Of a stretch of DNA of 64,000 bases, positions 11,475 to 23,284 are shown piece after piece. The DNA lies in assembly GCA_950295325.1 (NCBI GenBank), contig OX485803.1, positions 25,783,554-25,847,553 of the forward strand, written 5' to 3'. Under the pieces are notes generated by a model. The model ran no database searches. It was not told the origin of the DNA and worked only from the letters and a program-made list of their open reading frames with translations. The DNA is from Polytrichum commune. Lineage: Eukaryota > Streptophyta > Polytrichopsida > Polytrichales > Polytrichaceae. The position numbers and the translations under genes are program-made. Numbering within the stretch: position 1 is the stretch's first letter; each line of letters starts with the position of its first letter.

Positions 11475-13575
11475 TAAACTTGTATGTAGCCCTATTGAAG
11501 GTTTTCCAACTCCGCACATAATCTTGGTTGGTGGATATGATTAAGAATTGTTTCCTCCAATCAACAATTCTTACCACAAAGACTCTCATTTCAAGTTTCA
11601 TAATCATTGGGTGCAGGCATGGTAAAGCGGGTCAAAACAGTTCTTTGGTATACTACAACCATAACCTTTTTGGTCAAACACCTAGAAGTAGTAGCAAAAA
11701 GTTGTATACATTGGATTTCTTTTAATGGTTCCCTCTTTGTTTTAAGTACCCAAATATAAAATATCAAGATGAGATCTTCACTTATCATTTAAAGTTATGC
11801 TCAAAAGCAAATGACTAAATATGGTTTTGGACGTAAATTTGCATGAACTTGGTATTTATTTCATATCAATTGAATTCATTATAAACTTGAGGCCATCATT
11901 GAGGAAAAATGTAGAAAAACATCAATATAATGTCATGTTATCGTATTTAAAACAACAATTAGACATTTACTTGTTCAATGTCACATGTTTCCACACCACT
12001 TGCACCGCTTTTTAAAATATGTATACTTTTTTGAAATTATCTTTGTCAACATAAATTTCTTGGTAAATAAATATATTTTAAAATATTTATGAGTTTCTTT
12101 CACAAAATTGAAAGTTAATATATATAGTTTCCAATCGAATCTGCTTCAATTTTTTGCAAGGATTGAGAGTTGTCCACTTTATTGTGCTTGCACCCCCATT
12201 GGAGTAATCTCTTATCTCAAAATCCAAAATTCTTATGTTATTTAAATTGACCAATACAATTGGAAAAAAATTGAGACAAGTGAATGCTTTAAGTCATTGC
12301 CAAAAACAAAGCCACGGGGACATGAAACGGACCCAGGGGGGGAGATGTTTAGGGGATAGGGTTGACATTGCCTTGTGATCTTGCAGCACCTTCGATCAGA
12401 AATCGTTGCAGCAGAATATTAAAATTAAAATTTTAAATTTTAAATAAATTTTTAAAACGATATTATGAGAGGAGGGACTTGGTATTTACTCCAAAAACTA
12501 ACTCAAGTCCCAAAGAAAGAACTATCATGCATTTCAAATTATATACATCTCTCTGCCTACATAAAACATCGTGCCCACTTCCCGGACCACTCCGATGCTC
12601 AATGGTTGGTTCTAAGGCATTTTCGGATCATGTACATTGCCATTTCATAGTTTTGAAATTGGAATTGGAATTTGGCATGCAAAATTTTAAGAGATCTTGG
12701 ATTGAAGTGAGAACTATCTTCTTTTTAAAAGTGATCACATAGTCTTTTTGACAAATCGTGTTAAATATTGAATAAATTAGAATGATGTCTAAATCTCGAG
12801 CACATAGTTCAATCTGACCTTAACACGGGTCATTCTGGTGTTTGTTCTTAACTACCAACCTTGTCATATACGGTCGGCCCTCTATAAGTGTTATTTACAT
12901 AGGTGTTAAAATTTCCATAGTGTCTTGAACATTAAAATACCATATTCAATATAAGAGTCTCAAGAACATTTTGTCAGACCCGGCACTCCCTTCTCTGATA
13001 TTTTACATTCCATATGTGTTAGTTGAAGATTGTCTCCATATGTCGGCTCATGTGGAGTCGTGGACTACCATACATGCAAAAAGCATAAAGGTGTGCACCT
13101 CATTTCAGGCCCCCCATAAATAACCAAGTATGGTACAAACTAAACAAAGCGGTGGCTCATACTCTCACTATATTACAGACATGATTTCTCTCTCAAGAAT
13201 CTAAATATTATATTGGTAAATGTGGATTTTCCATAAAACAAACTCTTCGTGTGTTAACATGCTCTAATTGTTAATACCTCATTCTCCCAACTGCTAAAAA
13301 CTTACACAAGGCTAACTGCACCACTCTAATATAGATGATTCCTTAGGAGGAGTGATCACATAAGGCTCATACACCTCAAGCTAGAGATTCATGATTCAAA
13401 TTGCCTTTGCAATTGCAAAAAATGTAAAAATAAATAAAATTGCTAGAAGTGTCCATGAATTGTTACACAAGATCACTTTTTGCTGCTATTTCTGTTTTTC
13501 GAAAACAAATGGACTTTTCTCCATTGCAAGCCTAAAAACAAACTACGAAAAAAGTCATAACCCCAGACTGTGGAG
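11475..13575. other. Intergenic, no gene seen
   Basis: AT-rich, no supported gene. The stretch about 12770-12900 resembles about 19500-19630 (shared TTGTTCTT and ACTACCAA(C/T)CTTGTCATAT), so part is a dispersed repeat. Confidence 0.5.
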
Positions 13576-13827
13576 CACTGAACAGGGAGAACCGACAACT
13601 AGTCACAGGTGAACTGGGTTTCTTTGAGAGATGACCGGTTAAAGTTCAAGACATCAGCAAGACCACCAACCATTTTTGTAAAGAAAAACCAGTAAAAAGA
13701 AGTATACTTCAAATTCTATACCTCAAATTAGGAAAGAAAAACCGGAAGATCCCAACAAGTAACCGGATGGACTTGGAAACACGTAAATTTTGGCTGATTA
13801 TGCCCAAAAATCTCCCTGGATATATTG
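13576..13827. mobile_element. hAT-like MITE, copy 4
   Basis: A 252-bp element starting CACTGAACAGGGAGAACC and ending AAAAATCTCCCTGGATATAT plus TG. Flanks CTGTGGAG and CCGTGGAC match at 6 of 8 positions, consistent with an old 8-bp duplication. The interior holds TGACCGGTTAAAGTTCAAGA, shared with other family members. Confidence 0.7.
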
Positions 13828-13966
13828 CCGTGGACACCTCAGGCTGCGCACTGGAAAGCGAGCGCTCGCATTTAATTTTTCGATGGTTGTTGGAATGCAC
13901 AACTCTAGGCTCTGTTGCCTGTCTTGTGACACAACCACTTACCAAACCGCATTGAACACGGGCTAC

Positions 13967-14004
13967 CTTCCTTCCTTCCTCCCTTCCTTCCTCCCTTCCT
14001 TTCT
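13967..14004. repeat. (CTTC)n microsatellite
   Basis: CTTC/CTCC units in a pyrimidine tract. It yields an artefactual repetitive frame on the minus strand. Confidence 0.85.
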
Positions 14005-14368
14005 TGGATAGCTAGGTCTGGCCATGAATCTAACGTAGGCCGGCATAGCTAGCATAGCATAGCATGGCATGGCATGGCATTGCATTGGTGTCGACCCTTG
14101 ACAAACGGGGCAATAATGGAGCAATGAAAACCCCATGAGGTGACTATGAATAAGAGGTACCACCTGGCTCGCGGGAGACTCAAATGTCCACCTACTCCAC
14201 AAGGACGCGGGAAAGGTGGATACCCTTTATGGACAGCCTTCAGACGCCCCTTTTCCAGATTCTTGCTTCTGCTTCACGAGATCCGGACTCTGCCTGCGTC
14301 ATTCAATGTGTCTCCAGTACACTCACCAAGTAAGTTAAGTTCGAGACTCAATCAGCCTCAACTGTTGT

Positions 14369-14753
14369 ACACGACAATATTGTGTTTAGGAGTGTCACCA
14401 ATTCCAATCGTTGTCTTGCTCAGTGCTGAGTGTAAACCGCCTGTGTAGTGTCACCAACGCTCACATGTAAACCTAATGACATATTGTCCTGACCGCTCAT
14501 GACAATTCCTACCTTGTGCGAAGAATTGGGCATTATAGGGTTCCTAGTGTTGCGAGTACTATCACTTATTAAGTGAATTTTTCATCCAAATCTCAACTGT
14601 CTGTGACAATATTTTATTACATAAATGTTGAGATGCAAATGATGCCAAGTTGGGATGACAGGACTTGTAAACTTATTCACAAGAACTGGCATTAGAAAAG
14701 TTACCACAGCGACATAAAATATCGTATGGACACTAAATACAATATTTAGTGTG
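14369..14753. mobile_element. MITE family P (long form), copy 2
   Basis: About 385 bp, homologous end to end with 39007-39403. Shared blocks include TGTAAACCGCCT(G/A)TGTAGTG, TTTTTCATCCAAA and AAGTTGGGATGACA. The ends form inverted repeats around ACAATATT(G/T)..TTTAG. Non-coding. Confidence 0.7.
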
Positions 14754-14794
14754 GTAAGGTATGGAGGAAAGTGTGCGGGTATAATTTGGCTACC

Positions 14795-15140
14795 TTTATT
14801 CATTGGCTCATGTTTGAGTGGCGTGTGGTTAGGTGAAGATCAAAGGACAAACACCATAAAGACACATGTTTACAAGAGATTGAATATGTTTTCAAAAAAA
14901 TAAAAAATAAACTAGTCCCAACTCAATAGTGAACATAATAATTGAAAGAACCCATGAATTCGAGTAAGAAATCAACAAACGTGCATTTTCGATGGCCGTA
15001 ACTAAATCATAGGATGTCTGATTTTTAATCTAAATCTATGTTGATGCTTCATTGTAGATGTACTAATGCATCACAAACTTTTGTTGGTAGAAGTTGGAGA
15101 CCATGAAAAGCAAACTGAAGGAGACCCACGTACCTTAGGC
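14795..15140. repeat. Dispersed repeat, family S, copy 2
   Basis: Shares CATAAAGACACATGTTTACA, a GGATGTCTGATTTTTAATCT block and GTAGAAGTTGGAG with the copies at 4080 and 28166. Non-coding. Confidence 0.6.
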
Positions 15141-15552
15141 ACGAAAATGCTTTTGACAACGGATGCAGTGTCCGTCTGGATTTCCTTAATTTACATCTCT
15201 AACTGAATCAATTCAATTTCCACCATCAATTAGGTCAGTGGCCCCAGTGTATCTATTACACCAGTCTCACACAGTGATGTGTAAATTGCCTGCATCCATG
15301 GACTTTTCTGACTAGGCATCTAACATCCGAGTTTTATCTCTGTTTTCATATTCACTTACAGTACTGACTGTACGTTAATTGTACTGGTTATTAGTTTGGT
15401 ACAGTTCTCAGGACACTATATCTCTGATTTAGTGTCGCATTGAAGTTGATGTGCCATGTTAATTAAAGCGGCCTGCACGACTCGTCATGTAGCGGCAAGT
15501 CTCAAATATTGTTCATTTCTTTGGTTGCTACTTAAGCTTAGTGATGGCAAGA

Positions 15553-15775
15553 CTGTCCGGGAGTTTTTTTAGCATAATCGGTCAAAATCCTAGTGTTTCC
15601 AACTCCAACCGGTTACATGTTATGATCTTTTAAGTTTTTCTTAATTAATTTGCGATATAATCTGTAAATCCTTCTACAATGATCGGTAATTTTCTTGAAG
15701 TCTAGAACTTCAACCGGTTATATCTCAAACTCAACTGGTTCATGTGTAACTAGCAGTCGGTTCTCCCTTTCGTTG
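15553..15775. mobile_element. hAT-like MITE, copy 5
   Basis: A 223-bp element starting CTGTCCGGGAG and ending TCTCCCTTTCGTTG. It is flanked by a perfect 8-bp duplication TGGCAAGA at 15545-15552 and 15776-15783. It split a unit of the surrounding tandem array, whose sequence resumes at GGCAAGATCAA. Confidence 0.85.
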
Positions 15776-16094
15776 TGGCAAGATCAAAGTTATGTGGATT
15801 AATAATATTTGGTGTGTCAGATGACACCAAATAAGATGTTTGATGGAACAAATTGAGGTTGAGCATACTCCACTATATATCTGATATTGTGCGGCACAGC
15901 ATTTAAATGTGTAATGCTAAGTAGTCTATACCATTTATGGTATTTAGTGTCAAATGTGTAATAGTGTCACTTACCCTATTTTCAGGCGTAACCTAGGTTA
16001 CATTGATGATTCAAATTTTCACCATAATTGTCACTTCATGACATTTGACGTTCAAAAGCACTTACTAATATCTTGGCATGAGCATGTTCAATAG

Positions 16095-16324
16095 CAATGA
16101 TCGGGGAAAACCAGAAATTAGTTACAAATGAACCGGTTGAGTCTGAGAAATAACTGGTTGAAGTTCAAGACTGCAGGAAAATTATTGATCATTTTAGAGG
16201 AATTTATAGAATAAACCTCAATTTGATAAAGGAAAACTGGAGGATGTCAACATATAATTAACCGGTTGGAGTTGCAAACACTAGGATCTCAACCGATTAC
16301 GCCCAAAAATCTCCCGGATCACTA
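16095..16324. mobile_element. hAT-like MITE, copy 6
   Basis: A 230-bp element starting CAATGATCGGGGAAAACC and ending ATCTCCCGGATCACTA. It is flanked by a perfect 8-bp duplication TTCAATAG at 16087-16094 and 16325-16332. The internal AACCGGTT palindromes are intact. Confidence 0.85.
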
Positions 16325-17340
16325 TTCAATAGTGTTATGAGGTGCATGCCTATGTTTACACAATGGTCTCTAAGTTGACTAAAGTGTAGACAAATGACAC
16401 TTGCCATTACTATGCTCAAGAATATCTTCCTCTTGCATACTAAACTATAAACACATGACGCTTGCCATTAGTACGTTCAAAACATCTTCCCCTTGCATAC
16501 TAAAACGCAAGACTTTCATGTAACGTATCCCAATGTCATAATGTATATATGTTTTCACTTAAAGAAGTCACTTATGTTGACAAATGGAATCACATTGGCA
16601 ATTAGAGGGCATTATACTTTGAGACCTCTAGGCACCTAGTCTAGGCCCTTCGTTAATAATGTGCGTGACACTAAATACCATAATCGATGTAGTGGTCTCC
16701 ACGAGTTGACTTGTAACACTCAATGTCTCATGCCACCAACTTCTTTAGTTGCTACCCTGCGATGGAAAAACCATGAACATGGGTCGATGATGAATAGTGT
16801 GGGCCATACTAAAGCAGATGTTTAGTGTAGCGAATTGGGGTTGAGCAGTCTACATTATGATTTTGATGTAGTGAGCATTACTTTGATATGTCTTATTAAA
16901 TTTGAGTGGTCTCCATGACTTGTCATGAAGCAACAAGTTTCTCGTGCCACGAGCATGCCACCAACTTTTGTGGTGATCACCCAATAATAACAAGACCATT
17001 TACGTGGGTTGATGATGAACAGTGTGGGCCACATTAAATCACATGATGGCAAGATCAATTTGCGTGAATTGACGCCACCTAATGACATCAAAATCAATTC
17101 ACATGAATTGATATTGAACAGTGTGAACCACACTAAGTTAGATGTTTAGGGTACCAAATTGGAGTTGAGCATACAACACTATACTCGAGACTATACGTTT
17201 GATTTAGTGTGGCATTAAAATTGATGTGCCATATTTTTTAGACGGGCCTCCACAACTTGTCATATACTAACAACAAATGTTCCATGCTGCCACCTTTTTT
17301 GGTTGCCACCCAATGATGAAAAGATCAATCAATAAGCCCC

Positions 17341-19208
17341 ATTCAAGTAAACATGTGATGAATTCGTTAGCATATGATCGTGTCCTAAGCCATTTGTATA
17401 CACTGCCAACATATGAGTACTAGGCAATCACCTGGCATCAGCGAAAAATATATACAAATCTACCCCAACGGTAGGTTTTTAATACACTTTTTTCAATGAC
17501 ATAGGATACTCACCTAGGATTCATACACTTGTAGTATGTAGTGTAGGAAACTCAATTTGCCATACCTGGAAGGGACAGTGAATGAACATGCCTAAAGTTC
17601 TTGGAATCCCGCAAGCATCCGCATGTGAATTGTTTTTGGCGCAAAACACCATCCATGAAAATTGGTCCAGGTTTTGGATGTCTGGATTTTGTCCAGGGCA
17701 GGGTCCTTGTGTATATATTTATATATATAGATATAGATATAGATATACACACACACACACGATTCATCACCTTCACCACCAGGGGTGCAGTGGCGTACCA
17801 TTGAACATGGAGGTACCTTCATCTGCCATTCTTTTCTTTCTTTTCCTTGAGATTCGTGATCAAACCAGCTGGGGGTGGGGAAGGGGTCCTTTGATTTGGT
17901 CATGCAATTCAGGTGGCCTCGACCTCGCAGTCTGCTCGATCTAAAACTCATCAATGGCGATCCTTGGCGTGATGTTGTTTTGTCCGAGTGCGTTTGTGTG
18001 CCAGAACACAAATCACTTGGTCCTCACAACAACAACAACAACAACAACAAAAAGAAACCCAATTAATCAATCAACACTTAAAAAAAAAGTGTATGCTCAC
18101 TTTTACTGCATCTCAAAAGGCTCCTGTACCAATGTCAGACGGGTATATAGGTGAATGCAGGGTAGTAATAATCGATCTCAGTAACAGTATCAAAGAACCT
18201 AGTATCTACAGGTATCAAAATTGTTATACCAATCAATTATTGATGTTTGGTGGGTATCTCAAGTCAAGGTTATAGAATATCTGTATACCCGAGATATTAG
18301 TTGGATCAACACCATTCTAAATCATACTGATATTAGGATAGTTTTACCTAGTTGTGAAGATTCTTCTTACATGATATGATATAGAGAGAGAGAGAAACCC
18401 AAATAGTATCGAAAATAAAAATACCATCAAATATCCATACGCTGCTGCTGTGCATCCAAAATGTGATATATGCTCATCATAGATAGCCGAATGGTATCAA
18501 CGAAAAAGACGATACCAGACAAAACAGTGCTCGCAACCACTTGGCCTGTGAGTTCCCCGTCCCCTCAGGACAATAATAAGTTGGCTGCTTTGCTTTTTGC
18601 GATTCTCACCCGACTGCAACAACCACGAGGGTCGCGAAGGCAGCATGAAAACAGGACAGCCATCATTTATCATCATAGTTTCTGTCACTCGGGTACAAGG
18701 CTCGTACAGCGAAAAGAGCGAGCGATCCAGTAGTATTAGGCACCCAAATCTAAGGGAAGAAAAAGAAAAGAAAAAATGGGTGCCTGCTTCGTATCTGTGT
18801 TGATCAGATTTCACGGCTTCGAAAATTTTAGAGCACATTCAGAGGTTTATGTGGCTCTATTGTCATGAGCAGGCTCTTTTTCTGATAAACGAGGATGTAA
18901 ATAGAAAACGTCTCCTGGGAATGCCTCACTACCTGGTGGTCCGCTACATGCTATGTTGTTTTGCTCAAATTAATCTAAATGCTCAGCTGATAGATGGTTT
19001 TTTAGTACATAGTAATTGCGATATGTATTCGGGTTTTCGTTGTCATTGATACTTGAAATGAAACAGAAAAGGCAAATACGCCATGATAAGTAGTTGCATT
19101 TTGGGTCAGTAACCACTGGATTCGTGCCGTGAATCCAACCAAAATGCGAAGACGCAGTATTTGCTTTACGAACAACACACTTTGTGCATTCGCTCCAACT
19201 ACACAAAC
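17341..19208. other. Intergenic, no gene seen
   Basis: No supported gene. It contains an AT/AC microsatellite near 17709-17760 and an (AAC)n run near 18028-18050. Open frames of 113-139 codons on the minus strand lack motifs and partly translate these repeats. Confidence 0.5.
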
Positions 19209-19209
19209 A

Positions 19210-19342
19210 ACAGTCTTTGTGATATATACGCGATTGCTAGTTGTAAGAAGCAATCCTCGATCCAATAGTCAAAACTGTTTGTGTAGTTGGAGCGAGGATT
19301 GCTTCCTACAACTAGCAATCGTGTATATATCACAAAGACTGT
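19210..19342. repeat. 50-bp hairpin-forming inverted repeat
   Basis: The arm ACAGTCTTTGTGATATATAC and onward (19210-19259) is inverted at 19293-19342 with two or three mismatches. A second block (TCCAACTACACAAACA, about 19192-19207) is inverted at about 19276-19291, but its order relative to the first block is swapped. Non-coding. Confidence 0.75.
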
Positions 19343-19399
19343 CGTTAAAAATCAAGTTCCAAAATCAAAGTTCAAATGTAAAAGTTATAGGAAGTCAAC

Positions 19400-19404
<5 letters not shown>

Positions 19405-19473
<69 letters not shown>
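19405..19473. repeat. (CT)n microsatellite, 69 bp
   Basis: An uninterrupted run of about 34 CT dinucleotides. It creates serine/leucine frames that are not genes. Confidence 0.97.
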
Positions 19474-19476
<3 letters not shown>

Positions 19477-19479
19477 GAT

Positions 19480-20536
19480 CACGGTAGGTCCTCATAATCA
19501 TGTTTGTTATTGAATCTAGAATAGTGTCTATGTTTTGGGCACGTAGTCCAGTCTCATCGTAACACATGTTTTTGGCATGTTTGTTCTTTGACTACCAATC
19601 TTGTCATATGCCAATCAAATGTAGGCATCCAGTTAAGAAGAGTGACCACATAAAGTCCACCTACCTTATGTAAGGTAGATGTAGGATATGGAACACACAA
19701 TTAGTGCAAGAATATAATGAAGCAGTCCAAGTCATGCTTGTAGCCATCTGCCTTATAATATTTAGAGATCACATGAATATCTTATTCATCATCAAAGTGA
19801 AGATTTTCATGCTCATGAAGTGGTCATATAAGTCCCCCCCCCCATCCTAGGGGGTGGATAGATAGATAGAAACTCCGGTCCCTTTGAGGGGCCAGCGTGA
19901 ATAGAGTGTCCGTTCGTAATGCCAACAACCCGATGTCCAACCTAGGGGGTGGACTCTTTATACCGTGTACGGAGTAATGTGAGTGTAGAAAAGGGTATTA
20001 GTTGAGGCATTAGTTTACTTAGCATACATAAGGGAGAGGTGTTGTTTTTCTCTAGTCTGCACATTTCAAAAGGCTATTATTTTTTTTGAAGGAAAGGTAG
20101 ATATGTAAAAAGGGTCCTTGAGGTTTAGAGAAAGAATTAACATTTGGATGCTATTAATGCCAAGTTAACTTCAATGACGTGTGTTTTATGGTCATATCAT
20201 TATCAATTACATCCTATGGATGAAAAAGTGCTTAATGAGTTTCTCATTGGAAAATGAAAGTGGATTGTATATGTAATAAAGACCTATTTATTTCGTGCTT
20301 TGAATTTTTCATATGTAGTGGGTGCATTTAAAAGATTGAATTGAAAACACTAGTATAAATAATGAGTTCATTTTCTAGCCTATTGTAAATACATATAAAC
20401 TTATATTTATTCTATAAATTTCTCGTATATAGAGGGCTTTATTTCATAGTCACCCACACACATCATTTAGGTTTCCAATAAAGAGTACACCCCACCGTTG
20501 GGCCCTCATTCATGTTCACTATTGAACCTAGAATGC
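19480..20536. other. Intergenic with dispersed repeat traces
   Basis: No gene. Segments near 19980-20060 and 20455-20490 match about 4405-4515 (shared GTGAGTGTA, ACATAAGGGAGAGGT-like and CACATCAT(T)TAGG blocks), so this appears to be a split relative of that repeat. Confidence 0.5.
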
Positions 20537-20539
20537 TTG

Positions 20540-20750
20540 CACCAAATATTGCATTTAGTGCCACTTACTATTTGAAGTTACATAATCCTATATCTTGTTA
20601 CTATTTCTTACCAAGTAAAGATGTTCATGTTCAATTATGTCCAAACAACCAATTTGACCTTTGTTGGCCAAAAATGAAATATACAGTACATAGTTATAGC
20701 CTTGCATAATTCCAAACAGTAAGTAACACTAAACACAATATTTAGTGTAG
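20540..20750. mobile_element. MITE family P (short form), copy 3
   Basis: About 211 bp with about 45-bp inverted ends (ACCAAATATTGCATTTAGTG and the complement of ACACTAAATATTGTGTTTAG). Related to 456-686. Non-coding. Confidence 0.7.
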
Positions 20751-21751
20751 CACATACTCCGGTCTTTTTGAACACATGGGACCTATGGCAATAACCCGGG
20801 CGTGCGCGGATTACGATAGCTACCTCAAAATTCGTCCAAATCGGAAGAAAATGGGCTTAGATTGTCGGGCTCGTCAAGCTCTATTCGTCCTCAGAATGAC
20901 AACAATTTTTGAGACTCCGCCATATTGGAAGAGGCGGAACTTTGACCACTACGACATTGCCAACAAACACAAGAGCAAACACACCCACAAACCCTAAAAG
21001 ATGCAATGATGAACCCCGTCCCACGTCCATGTTGTTGAGACTGCACTATTCGCAAAGTGCAAACCAAATGTTGGTCCTATTTTGGGCACCCTCTAGGAAA
21101 TTGTTACTTATTATTTTAATAGCATTCACACACTTTTTAAATCCGGTAACATGCCCTCCAGAAAATCAATTATTTAATTGTGTTCACGCACTTTATAAAT
21201 TCAGTAACCCGGGTTACCACCATAGGTCTCACATGTCTTTTTGGTACACTTTCTTCGACCTAATCACATACCTCTCAAATACATGTGTCGAGGTTATTGT
21301 TGTCTTCAATTTAGGCACATCTACTTCAACGTGGGTGAAGTGTGAGACAACATTCTCAAGAATGTATGTTGAAATAGTCTAGAACCTTGAAGTATTTTTG
21401 GATTTCGGGAAAGTAGAGGCCCGGCATGGCACAACATGCACAGAACATGCTGTGTGTGAAGAAGCCCATTGGCTTCCATATCATGGCACATCTTGGTACC
21501 TCATTGAATGGGGTTTGCTCCACGATCAACCTTCACAAAAGGACTGACATAGCTCCCCCTTCTCACATCATGTATGGGTCCACCTCAGCATTTATGGGTC
21601 CACCTCATCGCATCTCATCTATGAACTTGCTTTGTGGACCTTGCACAACAGCACCCGATTATACGAGAAGTGTTTGGGCACATTAGTTACTTGTCCAATA
21701 TTCTGATTGGTTGGGTTGGAGGGGGGGGGTTGCATGGTTAAACTTGTTGGT
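20751..21751. other. Intergenic, no gene seen
   Basis: No recognised gene. The 157-codon frame at 20909-21382 has no motif. A run of nine G lies at 21721-21729. Confidence 0.45.
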
Positions 21752-22607
21752 AAATTAAAATGATATTTAGTGTCATATGGTACACCCTAAACTCTGTGAT
21801 ATTAACCTCCATAATGTCACACACTCTTCTAATATTCCGAAACCCTAGGGAACAGATGTTCATAGTTCAAATCTCACACCTTTATTGTCACATTTCTCTC
21901 CCTTATATCACGAAATTCGTCATTAATGCAAACCACCAAAGAAGTCAACCCACACCCTCGCATTGCGCCATGTGTCAACATGTGGAGTGTCTTCTTCTTC
22001 TTCTTCTTCTTCTTCTTCTGCCACTTGTTGAATGTTGGGGAATGCGTCCGCCACATCGCCTGGGAAGGCCAAGTGGAGTGGACCACACTAGCGTAGGTGA
22101 CGGGAGAACGAATTCAAATTATCCTCACATCTCCTTTGTGCCATCCCATGATATCACATGCTACACTAATTCTACAGTATCACGCATCCATGTACACACT
22201 ACAAAACTCCGTAATATCACATGCACTTTGGTTGCCACAGGTGTGATACTACGGAGTTTGAGAGTGTATTTAATGTCACTATGGTAACTTTTCATATGAC
22301 ACTGCTTATGAACCAATATTGTCATGGATGATGGATGAGTTCATCCATTGGCCAAACCCCTCCCCTCTTGTCAACAACTTGTGATGAAACGTTGTCATGG
22401 ATGATTGGAATTTGGATGAAAAACCACTTGGTAAGTGACAGTAATTGGCAACATTGTAAATCTACAACCCCCAAACAAAATTCACAAGGAATGACAAATA
22501 ATGTTGGGTTAACAAGTAGTGTTGATGACACTATACCACGGTTTAGAATTAGTATTGAGCAAGATAATTAGAATTGGCAACACTAAATATCATACTTATT
22601 AGTGTCG
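21752..22607. mobile_element. MITE family P (long form), copy 4, split by a nested element
   Basis: The inverted relative of 39007-39403. The left tip ATTTAGTGTCATATGGTA (to 21782) and the remainder from TTTAATGTCACTATGGTAAC (22269) are continuous in the uninterrupted copy. Between them sits the TA-flanked element at 21783-22266. Without the insert the copy is about 370 bp. Confidence 0.75.
21783..22266. mobile_element. TA-flanked MITE, family Q, copy 1
   Basis: A 484-bp element with terminal inverted repeats (left CACCCTAAACTCTGTGATAT; right complement CACTCTCAAACTCCGTAGTA). It is flanked by TA on both sides, as expected for Tc1/Mariner (Stowaway-like) insertions. A (CTT)n tract lies inside at about 21989-22018. 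The 175-codon frame across it is non-genic. Confidence 0.75.
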
Positions 22608-22761
22608 TTTACAGGGTGGCGGGTGTACGTGGACTGGTGGGGAAGTGGCCCACTTCCAACACTGCACTGGTAGTCTTGGAAGGGAAGGAATTCGGAGCAT
22701 GGGGCGGCAACTGCACCATGTTGCTTGATCTCTCCTCCAATTGTACAAACACGAAACCTAA

Positions 22762-23284
22762 GGGCCTCTTTACACCTAGAGGCCGGGTGAATTCCCCTTG
22801 AGGCCAATTGCATGAAATTTCAGGCCCTTTTGGGTTGGAGGCCGGTCTCAACTACACATTATAATAAGATTATAATGGGGGCCAATTTTCCCCTATGTAA
22901 AGGCCTTAGGGCCAAGCAGCTAGGCCGATTCGATAAATCTAGCATAATCCAACGGATCTAGCATAATCTAGCATAGAGTTGTTTGTATTTCCACATAATC
23001 CAATGGATATGGTTCGTTTAAAAAAATCATATTTTACTGACATTGAAATTATGTCAGTAACAGTTATTTTTATCGAAATTTGACATTGGTCTAGAGGCCA
23101 AGAATTGGCCCTCCGTTTTGGGTGCACCCAATTCAACGAGTTCAGGCCGTGTCATACCATGCATTTTTTTGATTAAAAAATTCGTACCACCAAAGGGGTT
23201 GGGACCGATTTCAGCCAATCACAAGTGAAGATTTCAAGCCTCTTACACAACGAGTCGGTCCGGCCTCTAGGTGTCAAGCGGCCC
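22762..23284. mobile_element. Harbinger-like MITE, 523 bp
   Basis: About 26-bp terminal inverted repeats: left GGGCCTCTTTACACCTAGAG, right complement GGGCCGCTTGACACCTAGAG, both followed by GCCGG. The flanks are TAA and TAC, which would fit an altered 3-bp TWA duplication. The 5' GGGCC tip and the short duplication suggest the PIF/Harbinger group. Non-coding. Confidence 0.7.

Larger units (their letters stand above)
15400..17340. repeat. Diverged satellite-like tandem array
   Basis: A motif set recurs several times in the same order: GTTTAGTGT, GTGTGGGCCACA, GAATTGGGGTTGAGCA, GACTTGTCATG and TTGGTTGCTACC. Clear restarts of the GAACAGTGTGGGCCACA block are near 16783, 17017 and 17114. Units are diverged and of unequal size. 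Two hAT-like MITEs (15553 and 16095) interrupt the region. No coding potential. Confidence 0.6.

Noticed and set aside
17592..18011. 139-codon minus-strand frame
   Set aside because: It crosses AT/AC microsatellites (Tyr-Ile and Cys-Val runs) and has no known motif.
19129..19497. 122-codon frame ending in Ser/Leu repeats
   Set aside because: It is a translation of the hairpin and the (CT)n microsatellite; no domain and no splice context.
20909..21382. 157-codon frame
   Set aside because: No motif, no start context and no splice partners; composition matches the intergenic background.
21760..22287. 175-codon plus-strand frame
   Set aside because: It lies almost wholly inside a TA-flanked MITE and the host MITE; no homologous copy keeps the frame.
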